Positions 7,026 to 14,772 are shown, counted from the first letter of the stretch. The stretch: 30,024 nucleotides of DNA from CAZHBD01 sp964530555 (GCA_964530555.1 CAZHBD010000004.1:1-30024); one strand, 5' to 3'. Notes: generated from the sequence alone by a model not told the origin. Made by a program: numbers and translations.

Positions 7026-7414
7026 ATAATTCCGACTGGGAGCAAAAACTAACACCCGAACAGTACGAGGTGTTGCGCAATAAAGCTACCGAAGCGCCAT
7101 TTACCGGCAAGTTTCTGCACAACAAAGAGCAGGGAATGTACACCTGTGCGGCCTGTGGTGCTGCGCTTTTTTCGAGTAGCACGAAATTTGACAGTGGTAG
7201 CGGCTGGCCAAGCTTTTATGATGTCGCCAAAAGTGGCGCCGTAAAACTGGTTTCTGACGCCTCGCACGGGATGCAGCGCACGGAAGTAGTGTGCGCCAAC
7301 TGTGGAGGTCACCTCGGACATTTATTTGATGATGCCTATGATCAACCGACAGGGCAGCGTTACTGTATAAACTCTGTTAGTCTCGACTTCAAGCCCGATA
7401 AATCGAAAAGCTAG
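7022..7414 (+). CDS. msrB: Peptide-methionine (R)-S-oxide reductase MsrB
   Basis: This 130-residue enzyme reduces the R epimer of methionine sulfoxide in proteins, using thioredoxin-type electrons. The zinc-binding CxxC pairs (TCAACG about residue 40 and CANCGG about residue 91), the substrate-binding SGSGWPSF segment and GHLGHLFDD are present, and the catalytic Cys is in RYCINSVSLDF near the C-terminus. The GTG start at 7022 overlaps the mscL TGA (GTGA), implying translational coupling. The stop TAG shares the palindrome CTAG (7411-7414) with the stop of the convergent hxlR gene. Confidence 0.95.
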   Translation: MNNSDWEQKLTPEQYEVLRNKATEAPFTGKFLHNKEQGMYTCAACGAALFSSSTKFDSGSGWPSFYDVAKSGAVKLVSDASHGMQRTEVVCANCGGHLGHLFDDAYDQPTGQRYCINSVSLDFKPDKSKS

Positions 7415-7734
7415 CTGTACTTTGCGCCCCACGTGGCCATTTTTTCGAGTACGGGCAAAAGATCGTGACCCTTTTTAGTCAAGGTATACTCAGTCCGTGG
7501 TGGAACTTCGGCAAATGACTGCTTGGTGATAATTTTATCTACCTCAAGATCATCGAGACGTTGCGACAAAGTGCGAGGGCTGATGCCGGCCAAGGAACGC
7601 TCAAACTCACAGAAACGTTTGGGCCCTGTCGCTAGGTCGCGCAATATCAGTGCGGTCCACTTACTACCCAGTATGTGTGCTGCACACTCTATGCACCCTG
7701 CCTTAGGTTCGAGTTGTGGTGTTGTCTTTTTCAT
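7411..7734 (-). CDS. HxlR family winged-helix transcriptional regulator
   Basis: This 107-residue MarR/HxlR-type DNA-binding protein contains the family core CIECAAHILGSKWTALILRDLATGPKRFCEFERSLAGISPRTLSQRL (split over residues about 14-60), with the winged element PPRTEYTLTKKGHDLLPVL. Many HxlR proteins sense electrophiles or redox state through an N-terminal cysteine; two Cys occur here in the GCIEC segment. The ATG at 7734 is preferred over earlier ones at 7743 and 7740 because a TATAAT box on the minus strand (7742-7747) lies seven bases before it. It is divergent from an FMN reductase gene, the classical arrangement for local control. Confidence 0.9.
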   Translation of the reverse strand: MKKTTPQLEPKAGCIECAAHILGSKWTALILRDLATGPKRFCEFERSLAGISPRTLSQRLDDLEVDKIITKQSFAEVPPRTEYTLTKKGHDLLPVLEKMATWGAKYS

Positions 7735-7741
7735 AAGCATC

Positions 7742-7747
7742 ATTATA
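7742..7747 (-). promoter_or_regulatory. -10 box of the hxlR-type gene
   Basis: TATAAT on the minus strand is seven bases before the ATG at 7734. The first operator-like palindrome (7749-7762) directly abuts it, so self-repression is likely. Confidence 0.55.
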
Positions 7748-7748
7748 A

Positions 7749-7807
7749 TACTTTACAAAGTATAGTAACGTGAGTTATAGTTTACTTACTAACTATACAA
7801 AGTATAG
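7749..7807. promoter_or_regulatory. Two operator-like palindromes between hxlR and the FMN reductase gene
   Basis: Palindrome 1 is TACTTT-AC-AAAGTA (7749-7762). Palindrome 2 is CTATAC-AAA-GTATAG (7793-7807). Both contain the 12-mer TACAAAGTATAG (7754-7765 and 7796-7807), exactly 42 bp apart, about four helical turns, so dimers would sit on the same DNA face. Palindrome 2 overlaps the reductase -10 (TATAGC, 7803-7808; -35 TTTACT, 7781-7786, 16-bp spacer). A third inverted repeat TATAGTT/AACTATA (7776-7797) lies between them. Confidence 0.7.
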
Positions 7808-7824
7808 CATTAAAGGAGTAAACT

Positions 7825-8412
7825 ATGAAATTACAGGTAATTATTGGCAGTACACGACCTGAACGCCAAACGGACAAGCTTGCTGCCTGGGTGGCAAAAG
7901 AAGCAGCAAAGCTCAAAGACACGCAAGTAGAGACCCTCGACCTAAGAGACTACAAACTCCCGTTTTTAGATGATGCTATCTCGCCACAATACAACTCTAA
8001 CCGGAAGCCCGAGGGGGAAGTAAAACGCTGGCTCGATAAACTGGCTGAAGCTGATGCCTATGCCCTTATCACACCAGAATATAATCGATCGACTTCTGGA
8101 GTATTAAAAAATGCTCTGGATTTTATTGATTTTCAGTTGCAGAACAAACCGGTAGCGTTGGTAGCTCATGGATCAAGCGGTGGCGGTCAGGCGGTTGGTC
8201 ATCTTCGGGGAATTATCCCTGGGTTGCTTGCCGTCACCATTCCACAAGCAGTCTATTTTGCTCATCGCGTCGGAGAGCATATTACCGAGGCAGGTGAGCT
8301 GAGCTATGAGCTCAAATCTAACCCACATGGTCCTGAGTCAAGTCTGAAGAACGCCTTGACTAATCTCAAATGGTACAGTGATGCGCTTGCCAAAGCACGG
8401 CAAAACTCCTAA
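7825..8412 (+). CDS. NADPH-dependent FMN reductase family protein
   Basis: This 195-residue flavodoxin-fold protein resembles the NAD(P)H:FMN/quinone reductases (ChrR/YieF-like). It begins with the phosphate-binding loop IIGSTRPERQTDK (about residues 5-17). LDLRDYKLPFLDD and the LITPEYNRSTSGVLKNALDF signature (about 91-110) follow, then VALVAHGSSGGGQAVGHLR. It probably reduces flavin or quinone or electrophilic compounds in the cytosol. AAGGAG lies seven or eight bases before the ATG, so this gene has a true leader, unlike most first genes here. The divergent HxlR regulator and the operator overlapping its promoter indicate inducible expression. Confidence 0.92.
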   Translation: MKLQVIIGSTRPERQTDKLAAWVAKEAAKLKDTQVETLDLRDYKLPFLDDAISPQYNSNRKPEGEVKRWLDKLAEADAYALITPEYNRSTSGVLKNALDFIDFQLQNKPVALVAHGSSGGGQAVGHLRGIIPGLLAVTIPQAVYFAHRVGEHITEAGELSYELKSNPHGPESSLKNALTNLKWYSDALAKARQNS

Positions 8413-8429
8413 AACTGCTGTTTTTTCGC

Positions 8430-8435
8430 TATACT
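8430..8435 (+). promoter_or_regulatory. -10 box of orn
   Basis: TATACT is eight bases before the ATG at 8444, suggesting a leaderless or nearly leaderless transcript. No clear -35 box. Confidence 0.5.
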
Positions 8436-8443
8436 AGCCACTG

Positions 8444-9001
8444 ATGGCAGACCGTAACGCAATACCAACCAAATTATTCTGGGTTGATTTAGAGATGACC
8501 GGGCTTAACCCAAACGACGATGTCATCTTAGAGATTGCTGCTGAAATCACCGACTTTAACTTCAAAACGCTGGCAAGCTACGAAGCGCGCATTAAGCATC
8601 CCCGTGAGTTAGTAGCCGGACGTATGCAGCTCAATAGCTGGTGGCAGCAGTATCCTCATAACCGTGATGAGTTTTTGAACAAACTTGAAGAGGGAAAAGA
8701 CCTCAAACTTGTTGAGCAGGAGTTGATTGATCTGGTGAGCCAGCAATTTGGCTCAGAACTGGTGATTATGGCAGGCAATTCCATCTGGAATGATCGGTTA
8801 TTTGTAAAACAGTGGTGGCCCGCGTTGGACGTAAAGCTGCACTACCGTATGCTTGACGTCAGTAGCTTCAAAATTGTTATGCAAGGCAAGTTTGGCGAAG
8901 TCTTTGAGAAAAAAGAGGTACACCGTGCTTTCGATGACATTCAGGCAAGCATTGCCGAACTCCAAAGCTATTTGGATCGACTTCAGAAGAATGAAGGCTA
9001 A
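8444..9001 (+). CDS. orn: Oligoribonuclease
   Basis: This 185-residue DEDDh 3'-5' exoribonuclease degrades two- to five-nucleotide RNAs to mononucleotides and is important for clearing nanoRNA and pGpG. Exo I motif: FWVDLEMTGLNP (Asp and Glu, about residues 13-24). Exo II: AGNSIWNDRLFV (about 110-121). Exo III: HRAFDDIQASIAEL (His and Asp, about 164-177). MLDVSSFKI is also typical. The length matches the family. It starts eight bases after a TATACT box and is followed 2 nt later by the next ORF. Confidence 0.96.
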   Translation: MADRNAIPTKLFWVDLEMTGLNPNDDVILEIAAEITDFNFKTLASYEARIKHPRELVAGRMQLNSWWQQYPHNRDEFLNKLEEGKDLKLVEQELIDLVSQQFGSELVIMAGNSIWNDRLFVKQWWPALDVKLHYRMLDVSSFKIVMQGKFGEVFEKKEVHRAFDDIQASIAELQSYLDRLQKNEG

Positions 9002-9003
9002 AT

Positions 9004-9684
9004 ATGAGTGAGGCAGCAGTCTCCAATCCAGAAGAAAAAAAGACTCCAACTGAGTTAAAGTCAAGAATCATAGGCAAAGCGGGGAAAATACCAAATCCCG
9101 AAGAGCTAGCCCAAGCCACCGTAGAGGGTGATGGTGATTTCTTGGTCGCCATAGAAGGAGAAGATTGTTCATTTATGGCGTTTGATCCTAGGAAAATTGA
9201 TGAACCAACAGCGCGAAGGCTCCAGCAGGCTGGCCAGTTGCTAACCCCGACTGTGCAATTGATGGCGGCGGACTTTCGGCAACGTACTGGAGCAGCCGGC
9301 GAACTTCGTGGCATGGTTACCTGGGAGCATGGCACAGTTGAGCCGCCCACAGACAATGCTGCGTATATTCCCCATACAGACGTAAACCTGGAACGAACAA
9401 AGCCCTTTCACATAGCATTCGTTGGTGTCCCAACGTTGATTTTTGAAGGTGATTTTGATATCGACCCTAACTTTAAACCGCTTTCTAGTGAGCAACTCGC
9501 TAACTACGCTAAGCAAATCGAAGATAAGCAGGTTAAACCAACCCCCCTAGAAAGCGGCGATATTGTAGCGATTGATGGCCAGACTTTACACCAGTCGCCA
9601 GCTATTGATCCTTGGGTGGTAGGTACAAACCGTACATTTATACGAGTAATTCTTGGAGAAGTGAAGCCAGATGCCCAGCCATAA
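9004..9684 (+). CDS. Uncharacterised protein, possible 2OG-Fe(II)-oxygenase-like fold
   Basis: I do not recognise this 226-residue protein with certainty. The C-terminal half has the spacing of a double-stranded beta-helix iron oxygenase: IPHTDVN (His124, Asp126), about 70 residues on GQTLHQSP (His196), and then arginines 210 and 214 in NRTFIRVIL, where 2-oxoglutarate is usually bound. The N-terminus (residues 1-30) is charged and probably disordered. No signal peptide or membrane helix is seen. It sits 2 nt after orn, and its end overlaps the MmcQ/YjbR-like gene by 14 nt, so the three are likely one transcript. Function and substrate are unknown. Confidence 0.6.
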   Translation: MSEAAVSNPEEKKTPTELKSRIIGKAGKIPNPEELAQATVEGDGDFLVAIEGEDCSFMAFDPRKIDEPTARRLQQAGQLLTPTVQLMAADFRQRTGAAGELRGMVTWEHGTVEPPTDNAAYIPHTDVNLERTKPFHIAFVGVPTLIFEGDFDIDPNFKPLSSEQLANYAKQIEDKQVKPTPLESGDIVAIDGQTLHQSPAIDPWVVGTNRTFIRVILGEVKPDAQP

Positions 9685-9991
9685 AGAAGTTGAAGAATAC
9701 GTTTTGAGCATGCCAAATGCCACACTAGATTATCCGTTTGGTGAAGGCGTGGCAGTCTACAAAGTTAACGACAAAATGTTTGCGTTGATCGCAGAGAAGT
9801 CAGATCCGGTGCAGATTAGCCTCAAATGCGACCCCAAGCTTGCTGAAGTACTTCGCGAAAAATATGACGAGGTTATGCCAGGCTACCACCTGAATAAAAA
9901 ACACTGGAACACCATCATTTTGAGCGGTCAGCTGACCTGGGACGAAGTAAAAGATCTTATTCGCCACAGTTACGAACTTGTAAACAAATAG
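9671..9991 (+). CDS. MmcQ/YjbR family protein
   Basis: This small 106-residue protein has the CyaY-like fold of the MmcQ/YjbR family, described as double-wing DNA-binding. Family features are the N-terminal YVLSMPNATLDYPFGEGVAVYKVNDKMFAL (in two runs from residue 10), QISLKCDPKLAEVLRE, then the conserved MPGYHLNKKHWNTIIL and a C-terminal helix EVKDLIRHSYELV. Its role is unclear in all bacteria. The start lies within the preceding gene. The stop TAG at 9989-9991 directly abuts the stop of the convergent gene, with no terminator between. Confidence 0.9.
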   Translation: MPSHKEVEEYVLSMPNATLDYPFGEGVAVYKVNDKMFALIAEKSDPVQISLKCDPKLAEVLREKYDEVMPGYHLNKKHWNTIILSGQLTWDEVKDLIRHSYELVNK

Positions 9992-10618
9992 TTAGTTAGG
10001 TGCTTGTGAGGAAGCCTCAGCATTTAGCAGGGTAGTCGTCCCATCATAGGCACGCTTCAAAACAGTTTTCGTTTTAGTGTTTTTGCTTTCGTCGTACAGT
10101 GTTTTTAGCTCTTTTTGGTAGGCGGCTAACTTGGTTTGCAAGGTTGACGTAAAAACGGTATCAAACTGGTTGTTCTGTGCCGCGCTATTCAGCTCTGCGT
10201 CTATCTTCAGGTCTTTTTTCACCGACAGAGTCTTTTCATTAAGCTTGGCCTTTTTGCCTATGAGCGTGATTACTTCTTGCTGAGAAGATGTAACCGAAGC
10301 GGTGGTATTCGTTGATAGGTTGGCAGCGTCCTGGGTCCGGGTTCGGTTGGAGCCAAGGTTCGAGATGCGGATAATTTCTTGCTGCTGCTGTGCTAGGGTT
10401 AGTAGCTGTTGAGTCGTGTCTTTGCCGCCAGTAAATATGGAAAAGAGAATAATAAGCAACATAAGAACGATCACGCCAATAGCGCCAAACAGTAGCACTT
10501 TCGACTTCCCACTTGTTGGTTTGATGGGCAAAGGCAATTTAGATTTTGGCTGTGGCTGACTGCCATTTAAGATGAAATCGTATGGATTATAGGGTTGTTG
10601 TGATTGATTTGGCGGCAT
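9992..10618 (-). CDS. Single-pass membrane-anchored protein of unknown function
   Basis: This 208-residue protein has a Pro/Gln-rich cytosolic N-terminus (NQSQQPYNPYDFILNGSQPQ), one strong membrane helix (about residues 43-65) and a long polar, mostly helical, probably extracytoplasmic domain rich in Gln, Thr and Lys. The N-terminal side of the helix is positively charged (KPTSGKSK), so the C-terminus is expected outside. There is no lipobox and no enzyme motif. A TAAAAT box on the minus strand (10625-10630) lies six bases before the ATG. It is divergent from dnaG. I do not recognise a family. Confidence 0.7.
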   Translation of the reverse strand: MPPNQSQQPYNPYDFILNGSQPQPKSKLPLPIKPTSGKSKVLLFGAIGVIVLMLLIILFSIFTGGKDTTQQLLTLAQQQQEIIRISNLGSNRTRTQDAANLSTNTTASVTSSQQEVITLIGKKAKLNEKTLSVKKDLKIDAELNSAAQNNQFDTVFTSTLQTKLAAYQKELKTLYDESKNTKTKTVLKRAYDGTTTLLNAEASSQAPN

Positions 10619-10624
10619 ACTGCC

Positions 10625-10630
10625 ATTTTA
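10625..10630 (-). promoter_or_regulatory. -10 box of the membrane-anchored protein gene
   Basis: TAAAAT on the minus strand is six bases before the ATG at 10618. Confidence 0.4.
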
Positions 10631-10680
10631 CCAGGTAACGAACAATCAAGCTTGTGCTTTCGAACATCTGTCGTGCGCTA

Positions 10681-10686
10681 TACACT
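10681..10686 (+). promoter_or_regulatory. -10 box of dnaG that decides the start
   Basis: TACACT is six bases before ATG 10693; the overlapping TATACA at 10679 is an alternative. It lies inside a longer in-frame version of the gene starting at 10654, which therefore is unlikely. Confidence 0.45.
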
Positions 10687-10692
10687 GTAGCT

Positions 10693-12462
10693 ATGGATGC
10701 GGTAGAGGAAATTAAAAGTCGTTTGAGTATTGAGGACGTTGTCAGTCGCTATGTCGAACTGAAGCGTGCTGGCCGCAACTTCAAGGGCTTAAGCCCATTT
10801 ACCAGCGAGAAGACGCCAAGTTTTGTTGTCAGCCCCGAAAAACAGATCTGGCATGACTTTAGTAGCGGTAAAGGCGGCGATATGTTTACCCTGGTACAAG
10901 AATTGGAAGGCGTTGATTTTAAAGGTGCGCTAGAAATTTTAGCGCGACAGGCAGGAGTTGACCTTGATCAGTTCCAAACTCAGCGCAGCGGGCCAGGCAC
11001 TGATCAAAAAAAGCGTCTCCTGCAAGCCCTGGAGCTGGCAGCGAAGTTTTATCAGGTTAATCTCAACAAACATCCGGCGGCGTTAACATATCTTAGACAA
11101 CAGAGGCGCTTCACGAGAGAGACAATACTTCAGTTTCGACTGGGTTACTCGCCGAACCAAGATGCAGCTCTGACTTCATTTTTGCTCAAAAAAGGCTTTA
11201 GCGAAACCGAGCTAAAACGAGCTGGGCTGAGCACTTCACGGTACCGCGGTCTGGGTGACATGTTTCGCGGTCGCATCATGGTACCACTGATGGACCCACA
11301 GGGACAGGTGATTGGCTTTACCGCGCGGTTACTGGAAGACATTAAAAACGCTCCTAAGTACATCAATACCCCACAAAGCCCTGTCTATGACAAAAGCCGG
11401 CACGTTTTTGGTTTGCACCTGGCCAAAGAGGCGATTCGTAAAAATGACTATGCGGTTATCGCCGAAGGAAATCTTGATGTGATCGCTAGTCAGCAAGCTG
11501 GTGTGGCGAACGTTGTCGCCACGGCCGGTACGGCACTAACAGAGGCACAGCTCAAAATACTTGGTAGGCTGACGCATGATGTTCGGCTGGCTTTTGATCA
11601 AGACCGAGCCGGTCAAGCGGCTACTGAACGAGCTATTCCGATCGCTAGCAAGGCAGGTGTGAATTTAAGCATTATTTCCGTTCCAGAAGGCAAGGACCCA
11701 GATGAATTAATAAAGAAAGATCCTACTTTGTGGCAACAGGTTGTGGAGCAGCCACAATACGCGGTTGACTGGTTAATTCAGCATTACGCTGATCAGCTTG
11801 ATGTGACGACAGGACCAGGCAAACGGCAACTGAGCGACAGCGTGATGACCTTAGTCAGTACTATTCAAGACCCGGTCGAGCAAGATCACTACATAACCAA
11901 GCTGGCCAATCTGTTGGCGGTGAGTCCCGAGGCTCTCAAAGCGAAACAGCATACGCCTGCCAAGTCGATACGTCCGGATCGGAAGGTTGCAACCGCCAAA
12001 GTGGCACCTGCCGATCAACTGGATCTCATACGAGCCCAAAACCATTTCTTGTGTTTGGCGCTGATGGTTCCTGAAGTTCGGGCGAGCGTTAGCCGGCTGT
12101 CGCCAGTTATGTTACCCGAGAAGCTAGCGCAGCAGCTGTTAGCTTTCTTGCAAGACGACCCTGAGTTTGTTGTTTTGCGTGGTGAGCCAGAATTCCCTGG
12201 CACCATGCTAGAAGTGCAAAATCTTAAAAATTATGGTACAATGTTGGTATTACTCTACGAAGAGCTATACCAAGGCCTCGAGATATCTGAGCTTCAGTAC
12301 GAAGCCACTCGATTGCAGGTTCGATTGGTACACACATATGTTAAAACCCAAAAAGCAAAACTGGCCCGTGCACTGGAGCGTGCCGATGAAGGTGAAACTG
12401 ATCGATTGCTCCAAGCTGCCAAAGCCCTCGATCATTTATTAAAGTCAAATCAAGGAGAATAG
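10693..12462 (+). CDS. dnaG: DNA primase DnaG, zinc ligands replaced
   Basis: This 589-residue primase makes RNA primers at the replication fork. The start at 10693 gives the standard N-terminus (MDAVEEIKSRLSIEDVVSRY). The zinc-ribbon region is recognisable (KRAGRNFKGLSPF, EKTPSFVVSPEK, GKGGDMF) but all four ligands are changed: the positions of Cys40, His43, Cys61 and Cys64 of E. coli are Ser34, Thr37, Asp55 and Ser58. The catalytic core is intact: RFRGRIMVPLMDPQG-like segment (here MFRGRIMVPLMD), TOPRIM VIAEGNLDVIASQQAG (Glu258) and LAFDQDRAGQAA (Asp302, Asp304), GKDPDELI. The C-terminal part is the helicase-interacting domain. rpoD follows by 3 nt, as in the macromolecular synthesis operon, but rpsU is not present upstream. 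Confidence 0.96.
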   Translation: MDAVEEIKSRLSIEDVVSRYVELKRAGRNFKGLSPFTSEKTPSFVVSPEKQIWHDFSSGKGGDMFTLVQELEGVDFKGALEILARQAGVDLDQFQTQRSGPGTDQKKRLLQALELAAKFYQVNLNKHPAALTYLRQQRRFTRETILQFRLGYSPNQDAALTSFLLKKGFSETELKRAGLSTSRYRGLGDMFRGRIMVPLMDPQGQVIGFTARLLEDIKNAPKYINTPQSPVYDKSRHVFGLHLAKEAIRKNDYAVIAEGNLDVIASQQAGVANVVATAGTALTEAQLKILGRLTHDVRLAFDQDRAGQAATERAIPIASKAGVNLSIISVPEGKDPDELIKKDPTLWQQVVEQPQYAVDWLIQHYADQLDVTTGPGKRQLSDSVMTLVSTIQDPVEQDHYITKLANLLAVSPEALKAKQHTPAKSIRPDRKVATAKVAPADQLDLIRAQNHFLCLALMVPEVRASVSRLSPVMLPEKLAQQLLAFLQDDPEFVVLRGEPEFPGTMLEVQNLKNYGTMLVLLYEELYQGLEISELQYEATRLQVRLVHTYVKTQKAKLARALERADEGETDRLLQAAKALDHLLKSNQGE

Positions 12463-12465
12463 TGT

Positions 12466-13572
12466 ATGAGTGACGCCCCAAATGATGAAGCACAAGCTTT
12501 AGAGGCGGCAAAAAATGAATTGGTAACCAAAGCCAAGAAGGACGGGCAGGTTGATCAGCGCGACATCACAGCGGTCATTCCTGACACGCCGGAAAATGTC
12601 GATATTTTAGACAAGCTCTACACCGAGCTTGCCGACAACGGAATCAAAATCACCAGTGGAAACGAACCGGCTATGGATGACGAGTGGTCTGGCGAAGAGG
12701 GCGAAGAGGTCGTGCTGCAAGAGCAGGTGTACCTGGATGATGTGGCCGATGACTCAGTTCGTCTCTACCTGCGTGAAATTGGTAAAATACCGCTCCTTAC
12801 AGCCGAAGAAGAATTAGCCCTCGCCAAACGAGTCGTCGCAGGGGAGAAGGATGCCAAGGACAAAATGGCAGAAGCCAACATGCGTTTGGTAGTATCGATT
12901 GCCAAGCGCTACGTCGGGCGCGGACTTGATCTGCTGGACCTTATACAGGAAGGGAACACCGGCCTGCTTCGTGCGGTTGAAAAGTTCGACCCTGATAAAG
13001 GCTTCAAATTCTCAACCTATGCTACCTGGTGGATTCGTCAGGCCATTACTCGCGCTATCGCCGACCAAGCGCGCACCATTCGTATCCCAGTGCATATGGT
13101 AGAGACCATTAATAAGCTGTTGCGTACTCAACGTCGCCTAACACAAGAGCTCAACCGCGAGCCAACCAACGAAGAAATCGCGCAGGCTATGGAAATAGAT
13201 GTCGATAAGGTTGAACACATCATGAAGATCAAACAGGATATTTCCAGCCTTGATGCCAGCGTGCGTGACGACGAAGAAGACTCGGTGCTCGGAGATTTTA
13301 TTGAAGACGAAGACACTGTGAGTCCCGAAGAATCGGCGACCGGCCAGCTACTCAAAGAACACGTTAAAGATATGCTCGGCGCTTTGACCGAACGTGAACA
13401 AAAAATCCTCAAACTTCGCTTTGGCCTCGAGGATGGTAAAAGCCACACGCTCGAAGAAGTCGGCCAGGAATTCAATGTAACCCGTGAGCGCATTCGTCAG
13501 ATTGAAGCCAAGGCTCTGGCTAAGCTCCGTAAGCACAAAGACGCTCGCAAACTGCATGACTATATCCAGTAG
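12466..13572 (+). CDS. rpoD: Housekeeping RNA polymerase sigma factor RpoD
   Basis: This 368-residue primary sigma-70 factor has a short region 1.1-like N-terminus (about residues 15-65) and an acidic linker. Region 1.2 is SVRLYLREIGKIPLLTAEEE (about 101-120). Region 2 has NMRLVVSIAKRYVGRGLDLL, DLIQEGNTGLLRAVEKFD, KFSTYATWWIRQAITRAIAD and QARTIRIPVHM, matching consensus -10 recognition. Region 3 follows, and region 4 has FGLEDGKSHTLEEV and VTRERIRQIEAKALAKLRKH. AAGGAG lies eight bases before the ATG, within the last codons of dnaG, so it is co-transcribed with dnaG. It should recognise the TTGnnn/TATAAT-type promoters seen throughout the window. Confidence 0.97.
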   Translation: MSDAPNDEAQALEAAKNELVTKAKKDGQVDQRDITAVIPDTPENVDILDKLYTELADNGIKITSGNEPAMDDEWSGEEGEEVVLQEQVYLDDVADDSVRLYLREIGKIPLLTAEEELALAKRVVAGEKDAKDKMAEANMRLVVSIAKRYVGRGLDLLDLIQEGNTGLLRAVEKFDPDKGFKFSTYATWWIRQAITRAIADQARTIRIPVHMVETINKLLRTQRRLTQELNREPTNEEIAQAMEIDVDKVEHIMKIKQDISSLDASVRDDEEDSVLGDFIEDEDTVSPEESATGQLLKEHVKDMLGALTEREQKILKLRFGLEDGKSHTLEEVGQEFNVTRERIRQIEAKALAKLRKHKDARKLHDYIQ

Positions 13573-13589
13573 CAACCGATAACACTGGC

Positions 13590-13618
13590 TTGAAAAATTA
13601 GCCAAAATATGCTAAAGT
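13590..13618 (+). promoter_or_regulatory. Promoter of the metalloprotease-like gene (twin 1)
   Basis: -35 TTGAAA (13590-13595), 17-bp spacer, -10 TAAAGT (13613-13618), six bases before ATG 13625. The stretch 13589-13620 is identical at 30 of 32 positions to 27619-27650, including the spacer. The spacer holds an inverted repeat TTAGC-N8-GCTAA (13598-13615). Confidence 0.65.
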
Positions 13619-13624
13619 TTATAT

Positions 13625-14692
13625 ATGTCAGAAGCATCTTCTCACCAAGCTGAAGGAGTGTCGTTCAATGGCCCCCTTCACTCATTTATCACCTCTGGCG
13701 AAGTGTTATTTACTTTATCGGGAGCTGAAGACACCATGAGATCAATCCTTCTGACCTCAATAGCTGAAGGATTATCCGAACATGATGTAGTTGAGGCGCC
13801 GGTGTGGTTTGGCGAAACGGTCAAGGAGGCTAAACGCTTTGTTGCTGAACTGACTGGTTTTGATGAAGCAAAACTACCACATGTTTATATGGTTCCTGCC
13901 GATTCAAGATTTCTTCAACATGAAGTAGAAATCCAAGGCGCGTACTCCGCCATTAGGCACCAAGCTTTTATCCGGGAGGTGTCTGTGGGTTCAGCTTCTG
14001 ACTCCGTCGAAGCCTTAATTGTGGGCCGCAATGTAGCACACGAGCTTGCGCATAGCGCTGTCGATCGGAATTTACAAGGATTGACTGTTGTATCTAAAGA
14101 AGTAGGAGAAAATCAGGGTGGAACGTTCGCCGGTGGTTACTATTGGCAGCAGTCTTTCTATGCACACGATGGTCATCAAAAAGTGCAGGTACGTAAAGAG
14201 GTAGTCCCAAATAGTGAGAAATCCTTGGAGTTTACAGAGCTAGGTAGTTTTTTTGCTGAAGGCTGGGCTGAAGAAGTAGGTATTCGCTTTGCCGAGCAGC
14301 ACAGCAGGGTACCTGAAGACGTTGAGGCGGTAGCCGCACAAGAAGGTGAGAGCGCCGCAGTACGTTATCTACAGCCCCAATTGGATGAGGACGGAGATCT
14401 TGTTGTTACTGCACCTGCAATGGCAGCGCTTGGGCTAGATCTTTTAGAGGCTGCCCGACTGATTGTTCGGCCAGACGGTTATTCCATTTTTGCCTTGTTA
14501 ACGGCTATGCGTCACGAAGACACAAATGCTGCAGCACAAAAAGAGTTTATTCAAACGCTCAACACCATTCAACCCGGCCTGTATCAGCAGTTGCGTCAAC
14601 TGAAATATAACGGTGACGAATTTATGCGCGGAGTACAACTTATAGATGCAGCCCTTGCCAAAGTTGAAGATTTGCCGGCGCATACCAGTTGA
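13625..14692 (+). CDS. Putative zinc metalloprotease (HELAH ... EGWAE)
   Basis: I do not recognise the family of this 355-residue protein, but it carries a zinc-protease signature: RNVAHELAHSAVDRN with HExxH at residues 139-143, and 69 residues after the second His the segment FFAEGWAEEVG, where Glu212 fits the third ligand of a gluzincin. Around these lie a tyrosine-rich stretch (AGGYYWQQSFY) and acidic C-terminal helices. No signal peptide or membrane helix is seen, so it is probably cytoplasmic or non-classically exported. It is monocistronic. Its promoter is nearly identical to that of the unrecognised gene at 27672, which is the best hint to its role: the two are likely co-regulated. Confidence 0.6.
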   Translation: MSEASSHQAEGVSFNGPLHSFITSGEVLFTLSGAEDTMRSILLTSIAEGLSEHDVVEAPVWFGETVKEAKRFVAELTGFDEAKLPHVYMVPADSRFLQHEVEIQGAYSAIRHQAFIREVSVGSASDSVEALIVGRNVAHELAHSAVDRNLQGLTVVSKEVGENQGGTFAGGYYWQQSFYAHDGHQKVQVRKEVVPNSEKSLEFTELGSFFAEGWAEEVGIRFAEQHSRVPEDVEAVAAQEGESAAVRYLQPQLDEDGDLVVTAPAMAALGLDLLEAARLIVRPDGYSIFALLTAMRHEDTNAAAQKEFIQTLNTIQPGLYQQLRQLKYNGDEFMRGVQLIDAALAKVEDLPAHTS

Positions 14693-14766
14693 TAATACCC
14701 ATGAACTAGCAAATGGTTCAACGTCGTAAAGCGAGATGATTCGTTGCGTGTTGGGGTATCGTATCG

Positions 14767-14772
14767 TAGTAT
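14767..14772 (+). promoter_or_regulatory. -10 box of the P-loop kinase gene
   Basis: TAGTAT is six bases (all A) before ATG 14779. The 86-bp gap upstream otherwise shows only weak inverted repeats and no terminator. Confidence 0.35.

Noticed and set aside
10654..10692. Longer dnaG start
   Set aside because: The extra 13 residues resemble nothing in DnaG and contain the likely -10 box; MDAVEEIKSRL is the normal N-terminus.
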